The notes under the pieces: generated by a model
Told to the model about the DNA's origin: nothing
Seen by the model: only the letters and a program-made list of their open reading frames with translations
The model's database searches: none
Part shown: piece after piece, positions 11,489 through 21,411 of the stretch
Layout: each line of letters begins with the position of its first letter
Position numbering within the stretch: position 1 is the stretch's first letter
From: Hirsutella rhossiliensis
Lineage: Eukaryota > Ascomycota > Sordariomycetes > Hypocreales > Ophiocordycipitaceae
NCBI RefSeq assembly: GCF_020360975.1
Contig: NW_025408681.1
Span: 1,240,001-1,304,000 of the forward strand
DNA length: 64,000 nucleotides
Direction of reading: 5' to 3'
Position numbers and translations under genes: made by a program

Positions 11489-11903
11489 ACGGCTGACGTT
11501 TTGTATTGGTGGAGTTGGCCATGTTTTACTTTTTCGTAGACGAAAGACAGCTATCTGCACTTGACTCGTTCTTGATTCCTTGAAGATCAGGCTTCGATGA
11601 AGCTTCTGAACTTGTCCGTCTTTTTTGCAAAGTCTTTTAACAGAATATCTCAAGATGCCATTTCTTTTCAAGTCATTTTGAGCAGAGGCTAGCTAATTCG
11701 CTAGTAAATTGTTAAGAGTATTACTATTTGCCTAAGAGTAGTCCTCTATTTGGCCATTAGCACACAAGTTATAGAGTATGTCGCCCTGCTTTCCCCGTCG
11801 CTGCCTTATGCGCCGTAGCTGGCCGATCGACGACTGGACCGGCTATTTAGTAACTACTGTAATTACTGTATTACCTAATTAGCTACCCGACCTGTTCGTC
11901 CCG

Positions 11904-11917
11904 TAATTAGCTAATTA
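11904..11917. repeat. Perfect 14-bp palindrome
   Basis: TAATTAGCTAATTA is self-complementary, and a related TAATTAGCTA occurs at 11876-11885. It could be a relic of an inverted repeat or a homeodomain-like site. No function can be assigned. Confidence 0.6.
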
Positions 11918-11944
11918 CCACTCCTCGTCGGGGCAGTCTTCTCC

Positions 11945-12005
11945 GAGTACAAAGTTCCTCCTAGTACAAAGTACCTCCTAGTACAAAGTACCTCCTAGTA
12001 CCTCC
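11945..12005. repeat. 17-nt tandem repeat
   Basis: The unit TAGTACAAAGTACCTCC is present at 11962-11978 and 11979-11995, preceded by a diverged copy at 11945-11961 and followed by a partial copy from 11996. Each unit contains the short dyad GTACAAAGTAC. Confidence 0.85.
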
Positions 12006-12030
12006 CTGCTAGCCTACCCCGCAAACGAAC

Positions 12031-12089
12031 CGGGGGGGCGCGGGGGGCGGGAAGGGCGGGAAGGGCGGGAGAGTGGGGCGGATGGGGCG
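12031..12089 (+). other. G-rich tract with G-quadruplex potential
   Basis: Repeated GGGCGGGAA units followed by GAGTGGGGCGGATGGGG give many runs of three or more G on the plus strand, about 200 nt upstream of the GH92 start. Quadruplex formation is inference from the pattern. Confidence 0.5.
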
Positions 12090-12287
12090 TCTCGATTGGC
12101 TTCACCCCTCGGGGCGGCAAAACTCCAACCTCTTCTCTACTGCAGACGACCATGTCCAGAACCGCGATGCCTCTCTGGGCTGCACTGAGCGGCACCGGCT
12201 CGCGGGCTCGCGTCATCCTGCCTCCTCAAGCGGCAACGTCAACCTCTGCTGTCGAGCTCCGAGGACAACAAAACCTCGGCAAGCGAG

Positions 12288-14756
12288 ATGCGACTCCTCC
12301 CGCTCCTCCTCGTCGTGCTCGCTCCCGCCAGATGCGATGTTCTAGACTCGGTGGATCCCCTGATAGGCTCCACTGGAGGAGGCAACGTCTTCCCCGGAGC
12401 AACCCTGCCCTACTCCCTCGCCAAGGCTGTGGCCGACGTCGACGGGCAGAATACTGGCGGCTTTGACTTCGATGGCAGTAACGTTACCGGTTTTTCTGCT
12501 CTTCACGATAGCGGCACTGGGGGAAACCCGAGCCTGGGAAACTTCCCCCTCTTTCCCCAGCTGTGTCCGGGCGATGACCTCAACCGCTGCCGATTCCGCG
12601 TCGGCGACCGCAAGCTGCCCTACAAGCATGGCAGCGTCAGGGCCGCGCCGGGCCGCTTCTCTCTCGAGCTGGAGAGCGGCGTCAAGGCCGACATGACGGT
12701 GTCGCAGCATGCCGCCTTGTACAAGTTTCAATTCCCTGACCCTGGCGGCGACGGCGGCCAGCATCCGCTCATCCTGCTGGACCTGACGGATTTGTGGAAG
12801 AGCCGCCAAAACGCCTCCGTCAGCGTCGACCAACACTCCGGCCGCATGGTCGGCAACGGGACTTTTTTGCCCAGCTTCGGTGCCGGCTCATATGCCCTGT
12901 ACTTTTGCGTCGACTTTTTCGGCGCCGACGTCGTCGACACGGGCGTGTGGGTCAACAGCCGCGCCGGCACCGAGCCCAAGCGCCTCTTCCTCACGCGCGG
13001 CTTCAACCTTTTTTATCTCGAGGGCGGCGCCTTTGCGCGCTTCGCGCCCCGCGGACCCGGTGCGTCCGTCACGGCTCGTGTGGGCATCAGCTTCAAGAGC
13101 GCCCAGCAGGCCTGCCGCAGCGCCGAGGCCGAGATTCCCCACCCGCTCGACGACTTTGACGCCCTGGAGGAAACGGCCCGGGACCAGTGGCGGCGGAAGC
13201 TGAGCCCCATTGCTATCAAGAGCGGCGGCGCAACGCGGGATCTGGCCAGGAGTTTCTGGAGTGGTATGTATCGGACTATGATCTCGCCCCAGAATTACAC
13301 GGGCGAGAACCCGTACTGGGATGAAAAGAGGCCCTACTTTGACTCGTTTTACTGGTGAGGAGGCCCGATTCCGGCGCTCACTCGTCTCCCCCACCGAACA
13401 CCATTGAGACCAATGAGCTAACAACACACGCCAGCATCTGGGACGGCTTCCGGGTCCAGCACCCCCTGCTCACCATCATCGACCCTCAGGCCCAGGCGCA
13501 GATGATCCAGTCACTCCTCGACACCTACAAGCACGAGGGCTGGCTACCCGACTGCCACATGAGCATGTGCCAGGGCTGGACGCAGGGCGGCTCCAACGCG
13601 GATATCTTGTTAGTCGACGCCTACGTAAAGAACATCAGCGCCTCGTCCCCCATCGACTGGGCCCTCGCCCTTGAGGCCGTCATGGTAGACGCCGAGCGCG
13701 AGCCCCTCGAGTGGTCCCACCACGGCCGCGGCGGCCTGCGCAGCTGGCGCGAGCTCGGGTACATTCCGTACCTCGACTTTGATCCCGTAGGCTTTGGCAC
13801 CGACTCGCGAAGCATCTCGCGCACCCTCGAGTACTCGTACAACGACTTTTGCCTCGCGACGCTGGCTGCGGGGCTGGGCCAGCCCGAGGCTGTGCGGCAC
13901 AAGTACATGGAGCGCAGCATGAACTGGCGCAATCTCTGGAAAGAGGACCAGACGTCTGTGATTCGGGGCAAAGACTCGGGCTTTAGGGGCTTCTTCCAGC
14001 CGCGGTACATGAACGGCACCTGGGGGTTTCAGGATCCGATTGCATGCTCAGCTCTCGCCGGCTTCTGCTCCCTAACGACGAACCCGAGCGAGACGTTTGA
14101 GGCTAGCATCTGGCAGTACCTGTTGTGAGTTTGACTCCCTCTAGGCCCAGTGCCTTGGACTCATCCTTCTCGACTGCTTCAGTTTTGTCCCGCATGCTAC
14201 AGCTTCCCTCATCTCCCTCGTGGGCGGCGATGAAGCCTTCATCTCTCGCCTCGACTATTTCCACTCAAGTGGTCTCGCCGACATCTCGAACGAGCCCGTC
14301 TTCCTGACCGTCTACCTCTACCACTACGCCGGGCGCCCCGCCCTCTCCGCGCAGCGCGCCCACAGCTATATCCCCTCGTACTTCAACGCCACGCCAGGCG
14401 GCCTGCCCGGCAACGACGACTCGGGGGCCATGGGCGCCTTCCTCGTCTTCTCCACCATGGGGCTCTTCCCCATCGCCGGGCAGAACGTGTACCTCATCAG
14501 CCCGCCATTTTTTGAGGAGGTCAACGTGACCAGCCCGCAGACGGGCAAGACGGCCACGATTCGAAACGTGGGCTTTGACGCCAAGTACGGAAACTTGAGC
14601 ATTCAGCGGGCGACGCTCAATGGGGAGGCGTGGACGAGGTCGTGGGTTGGTCACGAGTTCTTTACTGGGGGCGGGACGCTGGAGCTGTTTCTGGGCGAGG
14701 GCGAGTCGGACTGGGGCACGAGGCCTGGAGACCGGCCGCCGAGTTGGATGTCGTAG
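12288..14756 (+). CDS. GH92 family alpha-mannosidase, secreted
   Basis: Glycoside hydrolase family 92 exo-alpha-mannosidase (typically alpha-1,2), predicted to trim mannose from glycans outside the cell. Three exons (12288-13354, 13435-14124, 14183-14756) yield 776 aa. An N-terminal signal peptide (MRLLPLLLVVLAPARC) is followed directly by VDPLIGSTGGGNVFPGATLP, the family's N-terminal motif. The first junction restores FYCIWDGFRVQHPL and the second LFFVPHATASLISLVGG. Near the C-terminus, GNDDSGAMGAFLVFSTMGLFPI is the highly conserved GH92 segment with the acidic and aromatic active-site residues. Several N-glycosylation sequons (for example NVTG, NYTG) fit a secreted protein. No GPI signal is evident. 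Mannosidase activity is a family expectation, not shown here. Confidence 0.93.
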
Positions 14757-15229
14757 CAGCCTTTTCTTCTTCCTTACCTCGTCTGTAAGTGGATGTCTGC
14801 GTCGGGGACCGTAATGTTATATTTGCTTGCTTGCGTAGTTGACTTGGAATTTATGGGAAGAGATTTCTGGAGGAATCTTCAATCCATCTTACTTTGGGCG
14901 CACAAGTTCATGAGACGCTTCTTGAACTCGCCTACTGCATCGAAACAAAGTCATGTGAACAAATCCGAGATCTTTTGGAAAAAAAGGGGCAGGGCTGGTG
15001 GGTCCCCGTGCTTTGGCTGACAGCGCGACCGGATAAACCTGCCCCGCCGCCGACGTCCTCATCCCCATCACTTTCCATCCTCTTCCTCCACGGCGACAAC
15101 TCCGACAACACACTCACTCTCGTCCGCGCCATCGCCTGGCATTTACGCTCGTCATCCCCCCCGACGACGCACACCCCAGAGCACGCACGCAGCACCGTCA
15201 CCCGGCCGGGGTGTCACCCTCCCGCCAAG
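14757..15229. other. Intergenic, no gene seen
   Basis: 473 nt between the GH92 stop and the splicing-factor start. It holds the 3' UTR of the former and the promoter of the latter. The reading frame of the downstream gene stays open upstream of 15230, but that part lacks family resemblance. Confidence 0.45.
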
Positions 15230-16369
15230 ATGCAGGGCTTCAACATGGGGCGCTACGTGCCACCCGATCTCGAGGGCAGGACGACGGGCAACCGGCTGCA
15301 CAACAAGCGCACCGCGTCGGCCGCGCCCACGGTGCGCTTCGAGATGCCCTTCGCCGTGTGGTGCGCGTCGTGCCCGCGCCCCACGCTCATCGGGCAGGGC
15401 GTGCGCTTCAACGCCGAGAAGCGCCGCGTCGGCGCCTACCACAGCACCCCCGTCTGGAGCTTCCGCCTGCGCCACGCCGACTGCGGCGGCGCCCTCGAGA
15501 TGCGCACCGACCCGCGCAACACGGCCTATGTCGTGGTCAGCGGCGGCACCCGGCGCGATGACGGGGGCGCCGCTGACGAGGCTAGGAATATGGCGGCCGT
15601 CGTGGATGAGGAGCGCGAGGCGCTGCGCAGGAATGCCTTTGCGAGCTTGGAGAAGACGATTGAGGATCGGGAGCAGCTGCGCCGCGCCGACGAGCGCATC
15701 GTCGGCTTGCTCGAGGCGTCGGCTCGCCAGTGGGATGACCCCTATGCCCAGAACCAGCGCCTGCGCCGTGCCTTTCGCTCCGGTCGCCGCGAGAGGGAGC
15801 GCGACGCTGCTGCCGCCGAGCGCCTCCGCGAGTCCATGGGCCTGGCGCTGGACCTCTTGCCCGCGAGCGAAGAGGACGCCCGCCGCGCCGCCCTCGTCGA
15901 CTTTGGCGCCCGCCGCGGCGACTCTGACGACGACGACGACGACGACTCTAATAATGACCACCGCCACCACCACCGGGTCAGCGCATGCAGCGCCCTTTCC
16001 AAGCCGCTCTTCGCACCCGTCGGCAATAGCGACAGCGACAAGCAACGGCATCGCCGGCGGCGACCGCCACCCTCGTCAAAGGCTGCGCCGTCCAGGACCA
16101 GGGACAGCCTCGTCTCCGAGCTCGTGACCAAGACCCGCGCCGCCCACGACCCCTTCCTCTGGGACTCGCCCGCCCACCACCACCTCAAGTCGCAGCAGCA
16201 GCGCCCGTCGCCGTCGCCCCCGCCTCCGCCCCGCTGGCCCGGACTCAAGCGGAAGCGAGAGGTCGGAGGCGCGCAACAACAGGGACAAGAGGCCGCGCCG
16301 CCCCCCGCAAAGGTCCCGGCGCAGGAGGCGAGCGCCCCGTGCAGCCTCGTGCAGTACGATTCGGATTGA
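15230..16369 (+). CDS. CWC16 / CCDC130-type splicing factor (Saf4-like)
   Basis: Nuclear protein of the Yju2/CWC16 family, which works in or around the spliceosome. Intronless, 379 aa. It begins MQGFNMGRYVPPDLEG, the conserved CCDC130/Saf4 start, so the ATG at 15230 was preferred over the longer open frame. The zinc-binding core shows VWCASC (first CxxC), then VRFNAEKRRVGAY, then RHADCGGALEMRTDP. In the second pair the first ligand is His, giving a CCHC set instead of the four Cys of human CCDC130. TAYVVVSGGTRR follows. The C-terminal half is charged and low in complexity (Asp run near 15930, then RHRRRR and Pro-rich stretches), probably disordered. The 3' end faces the Ubc8 gene. Confidence 0.88.
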   Translation: MQGFNMGRYVPPDLEGRTTGNRLHNKRTASAAPTVRFEMPFAVWCASCPRPTLIGQGVRFNAEKRRVGAYHSTPVWSFRLRHADCGGALEMRTDPRNTAYVVVSGGTRRDDGGAADEARNMAAVVDEEREALRRNAFASLEKTIEDREQLRRADERIVGLLEASARQWDDPYAQNQRLRRAFRSGRRERERDAAAAERLRESMGLALDLLPASEEDARRAALVDFGARRGDSDDDDDDDSNNDHRHHHRVSACSALSKPLFAPVGNSDSDKQRHRRRRPPPSSKAAPSRTRDSLVSELVTKTRAAHDPFLWDSPAHHHLKSQQQRPSPSPPPPPRWPGLKRKREVGGAQQQGQEAAPPPAKVPAQEASAPCSLVQYDSD

Positions 16370-16930
16370 CCTCTTTGATTTCGACGCCTGCTTTGCGTGT
16401 CGCCACTGGAGTCTGGATAAAAGGATAACATGAGATACCCCCTTTTTCTACACACTCGGAAGATCAAGAGACTAGATGGCGTTGGGGGCATTGATTTTCT
16501 CATTCGGCGATTCAATCTATCCCATCTGCCCGTTTCCCAGGTCAAGGGAGACAGTGAACCAGAGACCCATCGAGCACCTCCTACCCCCTCTCGTCCTTTG
16601 TTGGAAAGGTGGCCGACCTCAACCGCAACCCATCCCACTCAAACGGCCGTGCATCGTCCTCGTCGCGTAGATGGTCGTGCCTGCCAGGGGCCATTGCCCA
16701 CCGCGCAAGCGCGGCAGAACGCGCATACGCGCATCGTAAATGAAGCAAACGAAACAGTATTGGCTTATGCAACTCCTTTCCGTGGGTAGACGCAAGAAAC
16801 AAAATAATAAAATCCTTTCCGAGGCCTGATCGTTACCAATTCGACGCCATCCAATGGAGATAGTGTGATGAAGTCCGCCCATGCCTACCGCGCGGCGCTG
16901 CAGAAAAAGAGACCAAGGGCAGCCTGGCCC
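16370..16930. other. 3' intergenic between convergent genes
   Basis: Spacer of 561 nt between the splicing-factor gene and Ubc8, which end toward each other. No gene recognised. Confidence 0.5.
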
Positions 16931-18009
16931 TCATACGTCGTCCATGGGGCCGGCAGGCTCTTCGTCTTCGTCGCCGAAGCTTGCCACCGATGACATGTCG
17001 TCGTCTTCCTCGCTCTCGGCACCGGCCTCGTCGGCGGCGTCTTTTGTGGCGTACTTCTGAACGTACTCTAGCGCGCGTTAGTTTGTCCCGCCCCACATGC
17101 TGGCATCGTCTGAGGCGCTACCTTTGACCTTGGCCTCGTAGCTCTTGGGCTCCCTGATTAACAGGGCCGCCGCTTCACCGTTGAGGGGATCTGTTGGGTT
17201 CGGGTATCGGAGCAGTTGCGGCAGGAAGACCTCGAAAATGTTGATCATGTCGTACATTGGCGACCACGTCTGGTTGATGACATCGAGACAAACCGAGCCG
17301 GAGCTGAAGCCACGTGTCAGCAAAGCAGTCGAGTCCGGAAAGGCGACAGGCACCTCACAGCTCGTCGATGTTGGGGTGGAAGATGCGGTTCACGAATCCA
17401 ATACTCGGGCTCTTATAGGGGTACGAATCCGGTAATTCAACGTGCACCTTCCAGATGCCGCCTTCGAAGGGGGCTATCGGGACCATGTCAGCGCGCGTCG
17501 CCGTTTTGAGGGTGATGTGAGCGGGCAGACTGACTCTCTGCTGGACCCTTGAAGCGGACAAAGAACTCTTGCCTGGCGAGTAGTGTCAGGATCGGGCAAT
17601 TCGGCCTGCGACGAGCGGCGGACCGACGATGTGACTCACACTGCTGGCTGTCAGCGTGGGGGCTCGGAAACAAGCAGAGGCGGAGGAGGAAGGGGTGACG
17701 GTTGCATACTGTTGTCATTGACGAGCGTGACTTCGTAATCGCTCATGAGCCTGCTTCTGTTAGCTGCGGCGTCACCGGGGCTCATTCGGAGGGACCGTCG
17801 TACATCCTGGACTCATGTTAGCAGATCGCCTGTGCGCCGTTGGGTGCCCAAATAAAACGAACGGAACGTACTTCATGACCTAGAAGGAAGAGTCAAGGTC
17901 AGCGTCGCCAAGAAGAAGACGGTTGGATATGCGCCGCCCGATATCGGACGGGGCTGGACGATGCATCGCGACTCACATCAGTCTCAATTCGGCGGCGTGG
18001 GCTGCTCAT
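16931..18009 (-). CDS. ubc8: Ubiquitin-conjugating enzyme E2, UBE2H/Ubc8 type, with micro-exons
   Basis: E2 enzyme that carries ubiquitin on a catalytic Cys. Yeast Ubc8 serves the GID ligase that degrades gluconeogenic enzymes. Nine exons on the minus strand: 18009-17977, 17879-17872 (8 nt), 17806-17804 (3 nt), 17750-17710, 17640 (1 nt), 17572-17535, 17473-17359, 17303-17122, 17067-16931. They total 558 nt, giving 185 aa, against 183 for human UBE2H. The N-terminus becomes [20 protein letters not shown], then [18 protein letters not shown]. The core has the HPN motif (FHPNIDEL) and [13 protein letters not shown] with Cys85. The acidic tail ends PAGPMDDV. Every intron is GT-AG, and those flanking the 3-nt and 1-nt exons carry CTAAC or CTGAC branch points. 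Skipping the 1-nt exon shifts the frame. An unaware gene caller could mask this by retaining the 61-nt intron 17534-17474. Confidence 0.92.
17640..17640 (-). other. ubc8: 1-nt micro-exon of ubc8
   Basis: A single T between acceptor CCAGCAG and donor GTGAGT completes A/T/G for the Met of VNDNMQEFF. Flanking introns are 69 nt (17709-17641, branch GCTGAC) and 67 nt (17639-17573, branch CCTGAC). Without it the conserved downstream frame is lost. Confidence 0.78.
17804..17806 (-). other. ubc8: 3-nt micro-exon of ubc8
   Basis: The exon is GAT, lying between AGTCCAG and GTACGACG. It completes Lys and begins Met (AA/GAT/G). The upstream intron (17871-17807, 65 nt) has TGCTAAC and the downstream intron (17803-17751, 53 nt) has AGCTAAC, so each can be spliced on its own. 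Direct joining without it would stay in frame but drop one Met that I expect to be conserved. Confidence 0.8.
17872..17879 (-). other. ubc8: 8-nt micro-exon of ubc8
   Basis: Sequence GTCATGAA, between acceptor CTTCTAG and donor GTACGT. It supplies Val-Met and the first two bases of Lys after IETD. Confidence 0.85.
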
Positions 18010-19494
18010 GGCTGCAGCTGGCGGTCGGCAAAACCACACAAAGCGGCGCAGCGACGTCGCTGTAGTTGTCGGACGCGGCGGCGATGGGCTCGGGGGTATT
18101 TAGGCGGGATTGCGCGGGGACGGCTAGGAGATGGGGTGTCAGTGTGATAGTTTGCGGGGCGAGTCGCGGGAAAGCAGTGCTGCGTCGGGGGAGGGCGCGC
18201 GAGAGGAGGGAAGAGGGAGAAAGGAAGAGGCAGCGAGTGCGAGACGAACGGGTTCGGAGCAAAGGGCGAAGTCGGGTCGCGGACGAGGTCATGGACGAGT
18301 CACGAGGGGAGAGGGGCTGCACGTCCTTGGCTTTTCCGAGGATTTAGCGGCTGGAGCCGGGAGACACCGCCACGGATCGACCAACGGCATTGGAGCGCGC
18401 AAGGTTGCCATTTTCGGGACACGTTTGCCTCTTTGCGGGGGAGGTCGCCGCCTAGTACGGAAAAGTGGAAGAAAGCGGAATGGAAATCAGGAGTCGTTGG
18501 AAGTCTGACCGATCGACGCCACTGAGCGCCGAACCAGTTCATCCAACCGCCCGTGCAACCGCGCAGCCGACTGCTCACCACCGCGTACAGACTGCGCGCA
18601 GAAGGCACCCGTGGCCATTGAAGCAACAGATTCAAGAACAGACCGGGTACATATTCCGAGGGAAGCAAGTAGAAATCCTCTTGCAAATGCGCAACCGCGG
18701 TACCGCCCGCCACCTGCCACGCTGACTCAGCAGCGCCATCGCCGGACCCCCGAAAGCAGGTACTGTACCTCGGCCCAGCAAGGCACCACCCCGGCCGGCC
18801 GTCCCGAACTGGTCGCCGTCTCCGCCACCTCGGCCGTGCGGATCCCGGTCGTCGCAGGCTGGAACCTATGTGCGCCACCGTTCCAGACACAGGCGCAGGC
18901 ACAGCGGGGCAGCCGAGGGACAGACGCCAGGGCCGTGGTGCTCGCATCTGCGCCGTAGCCTCCAGAATAGTGCGCAGTATTATTACGCGCCAAAATAGTT
19001 ACCACCGCGCAACGCCTTGGAAATACCAAATTCTACATCGTAAAAACCATCATGACTGGGCCCCCCTTTTAAAAATCGCTGTTTCCGCCCCTGACACTCT
19101 GTTCTTCTCAACCCTCTCCTCATCCTCATCCTCATCCTCCTCTGTTCAGTCTGCCAAGCGACGACTAATTAAGTCGGGTGGCGTCGGCTCTTGCCCGCCT
19201 TTTTCCAGTGCACCCACCTCTGCCAGATCCGTCAGTCAGCACGGTACTTCGCTCGCCGTGTGCTGCTGTGCTGCATTACAGGTACATGCATAACGCAGTC
19301 CTCTTGCAACTACATGAGAGCACCACGATAGAAACCTCGATTCACGCCTTGTCCACTCAATCGTACCATTCACATACCCGAACGGACATTGCATCATTCA
19401 TCGCTCAACATAGTTGGACACACACGCGTACACAACAACACCAACAGCAAACGCACTCACCCCACACCCAAGTCTCCCATCTACATCCGCACCC
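18010..19494. other. Divergent intergenic region (ubc8 / panB)
   Basis: 1.5 kb between divergently transcribed genes. It includes a purine-rich stretch (about 18190-18260) and a (TCATCC)n-type pyrimidine tract at about 19106-19142. Open frames here have no family resemblance. Confidence 0.5.
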
Positions 19495-20593
19495 ATGGCC
19501 CTCATGTCCGCCTCCCCTGCCGCAAGGTCATGGGCCCAGTTGACACGAGTCCTGCGACCAAACGTCGTCCTCAGGCCGTGCCATGCCTCCCAGCTCACCT
19601 CCCGCCCGGCCCCGCTACCGACAGCAGCCCCCCGTCAGCAGGCCCGGCACAGCTCTCACTCCCCCATGGGCGCGGCCCCGTCCATCCCTCGCAAAAAGGT
19701 GACGCTGGGCACCCTGCGATCCCTGCATAAAAAGGGCGACCCCATCACCGTCGTCACTGCCCACGACTTCCCCAGCGCCCACGCCGCCGACCACGCCGGC
19801 ATGGATGTCATCCTCGTCGGCGACAGCCTCGCCATGGTTGCCCTGGGCATGGAGGACACGAGCGAGGTTCTCCTGGAAGAGATGCTGCTGCACTGCCGCT
19901 CCGTCGCCCGCGCCACTCGGAGCGCGTTTACCGTGAGTTTGGGCCCCTAGACCAATCAGGACATGGTTGACCAGGTTTCAGATTGGCGATTTGCCCATGG
20001 GCACGTATGAGATAGCCCCGGAGCAGGCTCTCGCCACCGCCATCCGCTTCATCAAGGAGGGCAGGATGCAGGGCATCAAGCTCGAGGGCGGAAGGGAAAT
20101 GGCCCCCACCATTCGCAAGATCACGACGGCTGGAATCCCCGTGCTCGGCCACGTCGGCCTGACACCCCAGCGACAAAACGCCCTGGGGGGGTTCCGCGTC
20201 CAGGGCAAGACGAGCGACGGCGCCCTGCGGGTACTCGAGGACGCCCTCGCCGTGCAGGAGGCCGGGTGTTTCGGCGTCGTCATCGAAGCGGTGCCGGCCG
20301 AGGTGGCGGCGCTCGTGACGCAGAAGCTGTCCATCCCGACCATTGGCATCGGTGCCGGGCCTGGCTGCTCGGGCCAGGTACTGGTCCAGACCGACATGAC
20401 GGGCAACTTCCCGCCGGGTCGCTTCCTCCCCAAGTTTGTCAAGCAGTACGGCAACGTGTGGGGCGAGGCCACCAGGGCCCTCGAGGCTTATCGCGATGAG
20501 GTCAAGAGCCGTCAATACCCCGCGCGGGAGCACACGTATCCGATTTCCGAGGAGGAACTCGAGGTGTTTTCCAAGACCATCAAGGACCTGTAG
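19495..20593 (+). CDS. panB: 3-methyl-2-oxobutanoate hydroxymethyltransferase (ketopantoate hydroxymethyltransferase)
   Basis: First committed step of pantothenate (vitamin B5, then CoA) synthesis: transfers a hydroxymethyl group from methylene-tetrahydrofolate to 2-oxoisovalerate. Two exons (19495-19932 and 19982-20593) give 349 aa. The first ~65 residues are rich in Ala, Ser and Arg without acids, a typical mitochondrial presequence. The enzyme core starts at KKVTLGTLRSLHKKGDPITVVTAHDFPSA. Metal-binding VGDSLAMVALG follows. The splice junction gives AFTIGDLPMGTYE, and then come IKLEGGREM, GHVGLTPQ and TIGIGAGPGCSGQVLV. All standard PanB motifs are present. Its 3' end faces ATG12. Confidence 0.94.
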
Positions 20594-20830
20594 CTTGAGA
20601 GGGGTTGGGTGGGCGGTCTGATTTCCACATGTTCCGGGAGCGAGAGCGTTGATTATTCTTCTTTTTTTATTTGCATGACAGCGGCATCCGGGAGCTAGAG
20701 AGGCGATTTGACAGTTCGCGTTAGACGGTGACAGGGAGCTAGACAAGGGAGGGACGCCTCTCACATATACACACTGAGCAAACTTTGATCCTCGAACACA
20801 CAATCTCTGCCCCGACTGCTCTGCCATGAT

Positions 20831-21411
20831 TCATCCAAAAGCGGGGGTGATGGAATAGGCCACCACGAGCTGATCTTGAGCGTTCTTGAAGCACTGCGGT
20901 TCGAGATTAGCACGTCATGACACATCAAAGCCTCTCGACCAAAAAGGAGTCGCACCTGGTGCAGGTTGCCCACGACCTCGTCAAGCGAGGGCGCAAAGGC
21001 ACTGTTGACGTAGAGAAAGACGCTGTCCGTGTCGCCGCAGCGCAGCTTGCGGCGAAGGTAGCGCACCACCTCCTCGAAGCGGCGCGTCGCCGTGATCTTG
21101 CACAGGTCCTGCGCAAGCGCCGGGGCCGCGCCGACGGGCTTGAAGCGCACCACGACCTTGTCGAGGGGCCCAAAGGCGGCAACGCTGGCGAGCGCGGCGG
21201 CGGCATCGCGCGGCAGGTCGGCGAGCACGACCGACGCCGACATGGTCAGGGGCAGCTCGGGCGTGTCGTCCCCGCCGTTGTCATTTTCGCTGTCGCCGTC
21301 GCCGCCGTCGTCGTCGTCTGCTGCGGGTGCGGGCGAGGCCGGTGAGCGATGGGAGGGAAGAGGTGAAGCGGGTGGTGGATGCTTTCGCTGTTGGTTGGAT
21401 CTGGAATCCAT
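20831..21411 (-). CDS. ATG12: Ubiquitin-like autophagy protein Atg12
   Basis: Ubiquitin-like modifier conjugated to Atg5 during autophagosome formation. Two exons (21411-20956, 20893-20831) give 172 aa. The N-terminal ~90 residues are Pro-, Ser- and Asp-rich and probably disordered. The ubiquitin fold runs from [22 protein letters not shown] through [21 protein letters not shown]. The second exon supplies [20 protein letters not shown] and then the stop. The C-terminal Gly172 needed for conjugation is therefore exposed without processing, as in other Atg12 proteins. The intron (20955-20894) is GT-AG. The frame is open upstream to 21618, but the start at 21411 is preferred because upstream sequence shows no conservation cue. 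Confidence 0.92.

Larger units (their letters stand above)
11489..12287. other. Intergenic, AT-rich with repeats and a G-rich tract
   Basis: About 800 nt between the P450 and GH92 genes. The first half is strongly AT-rich, with TAATTAGCTA-type palindromes, unlike the flanking coding DNA. It is followed by a 17-nt tandem repeat and a G-rich block. It may be the remains of a small mobile element, but no coding sequence or clear terminal repeats are seen. Confidence 0.5.

Noticed and set aside
15152..16051. 299-codon minus-strand frame opposite the CWC16 gene
   Set aside because: Antisense of a low-complexity region, rich in Val/Ala/Gly, no motif.
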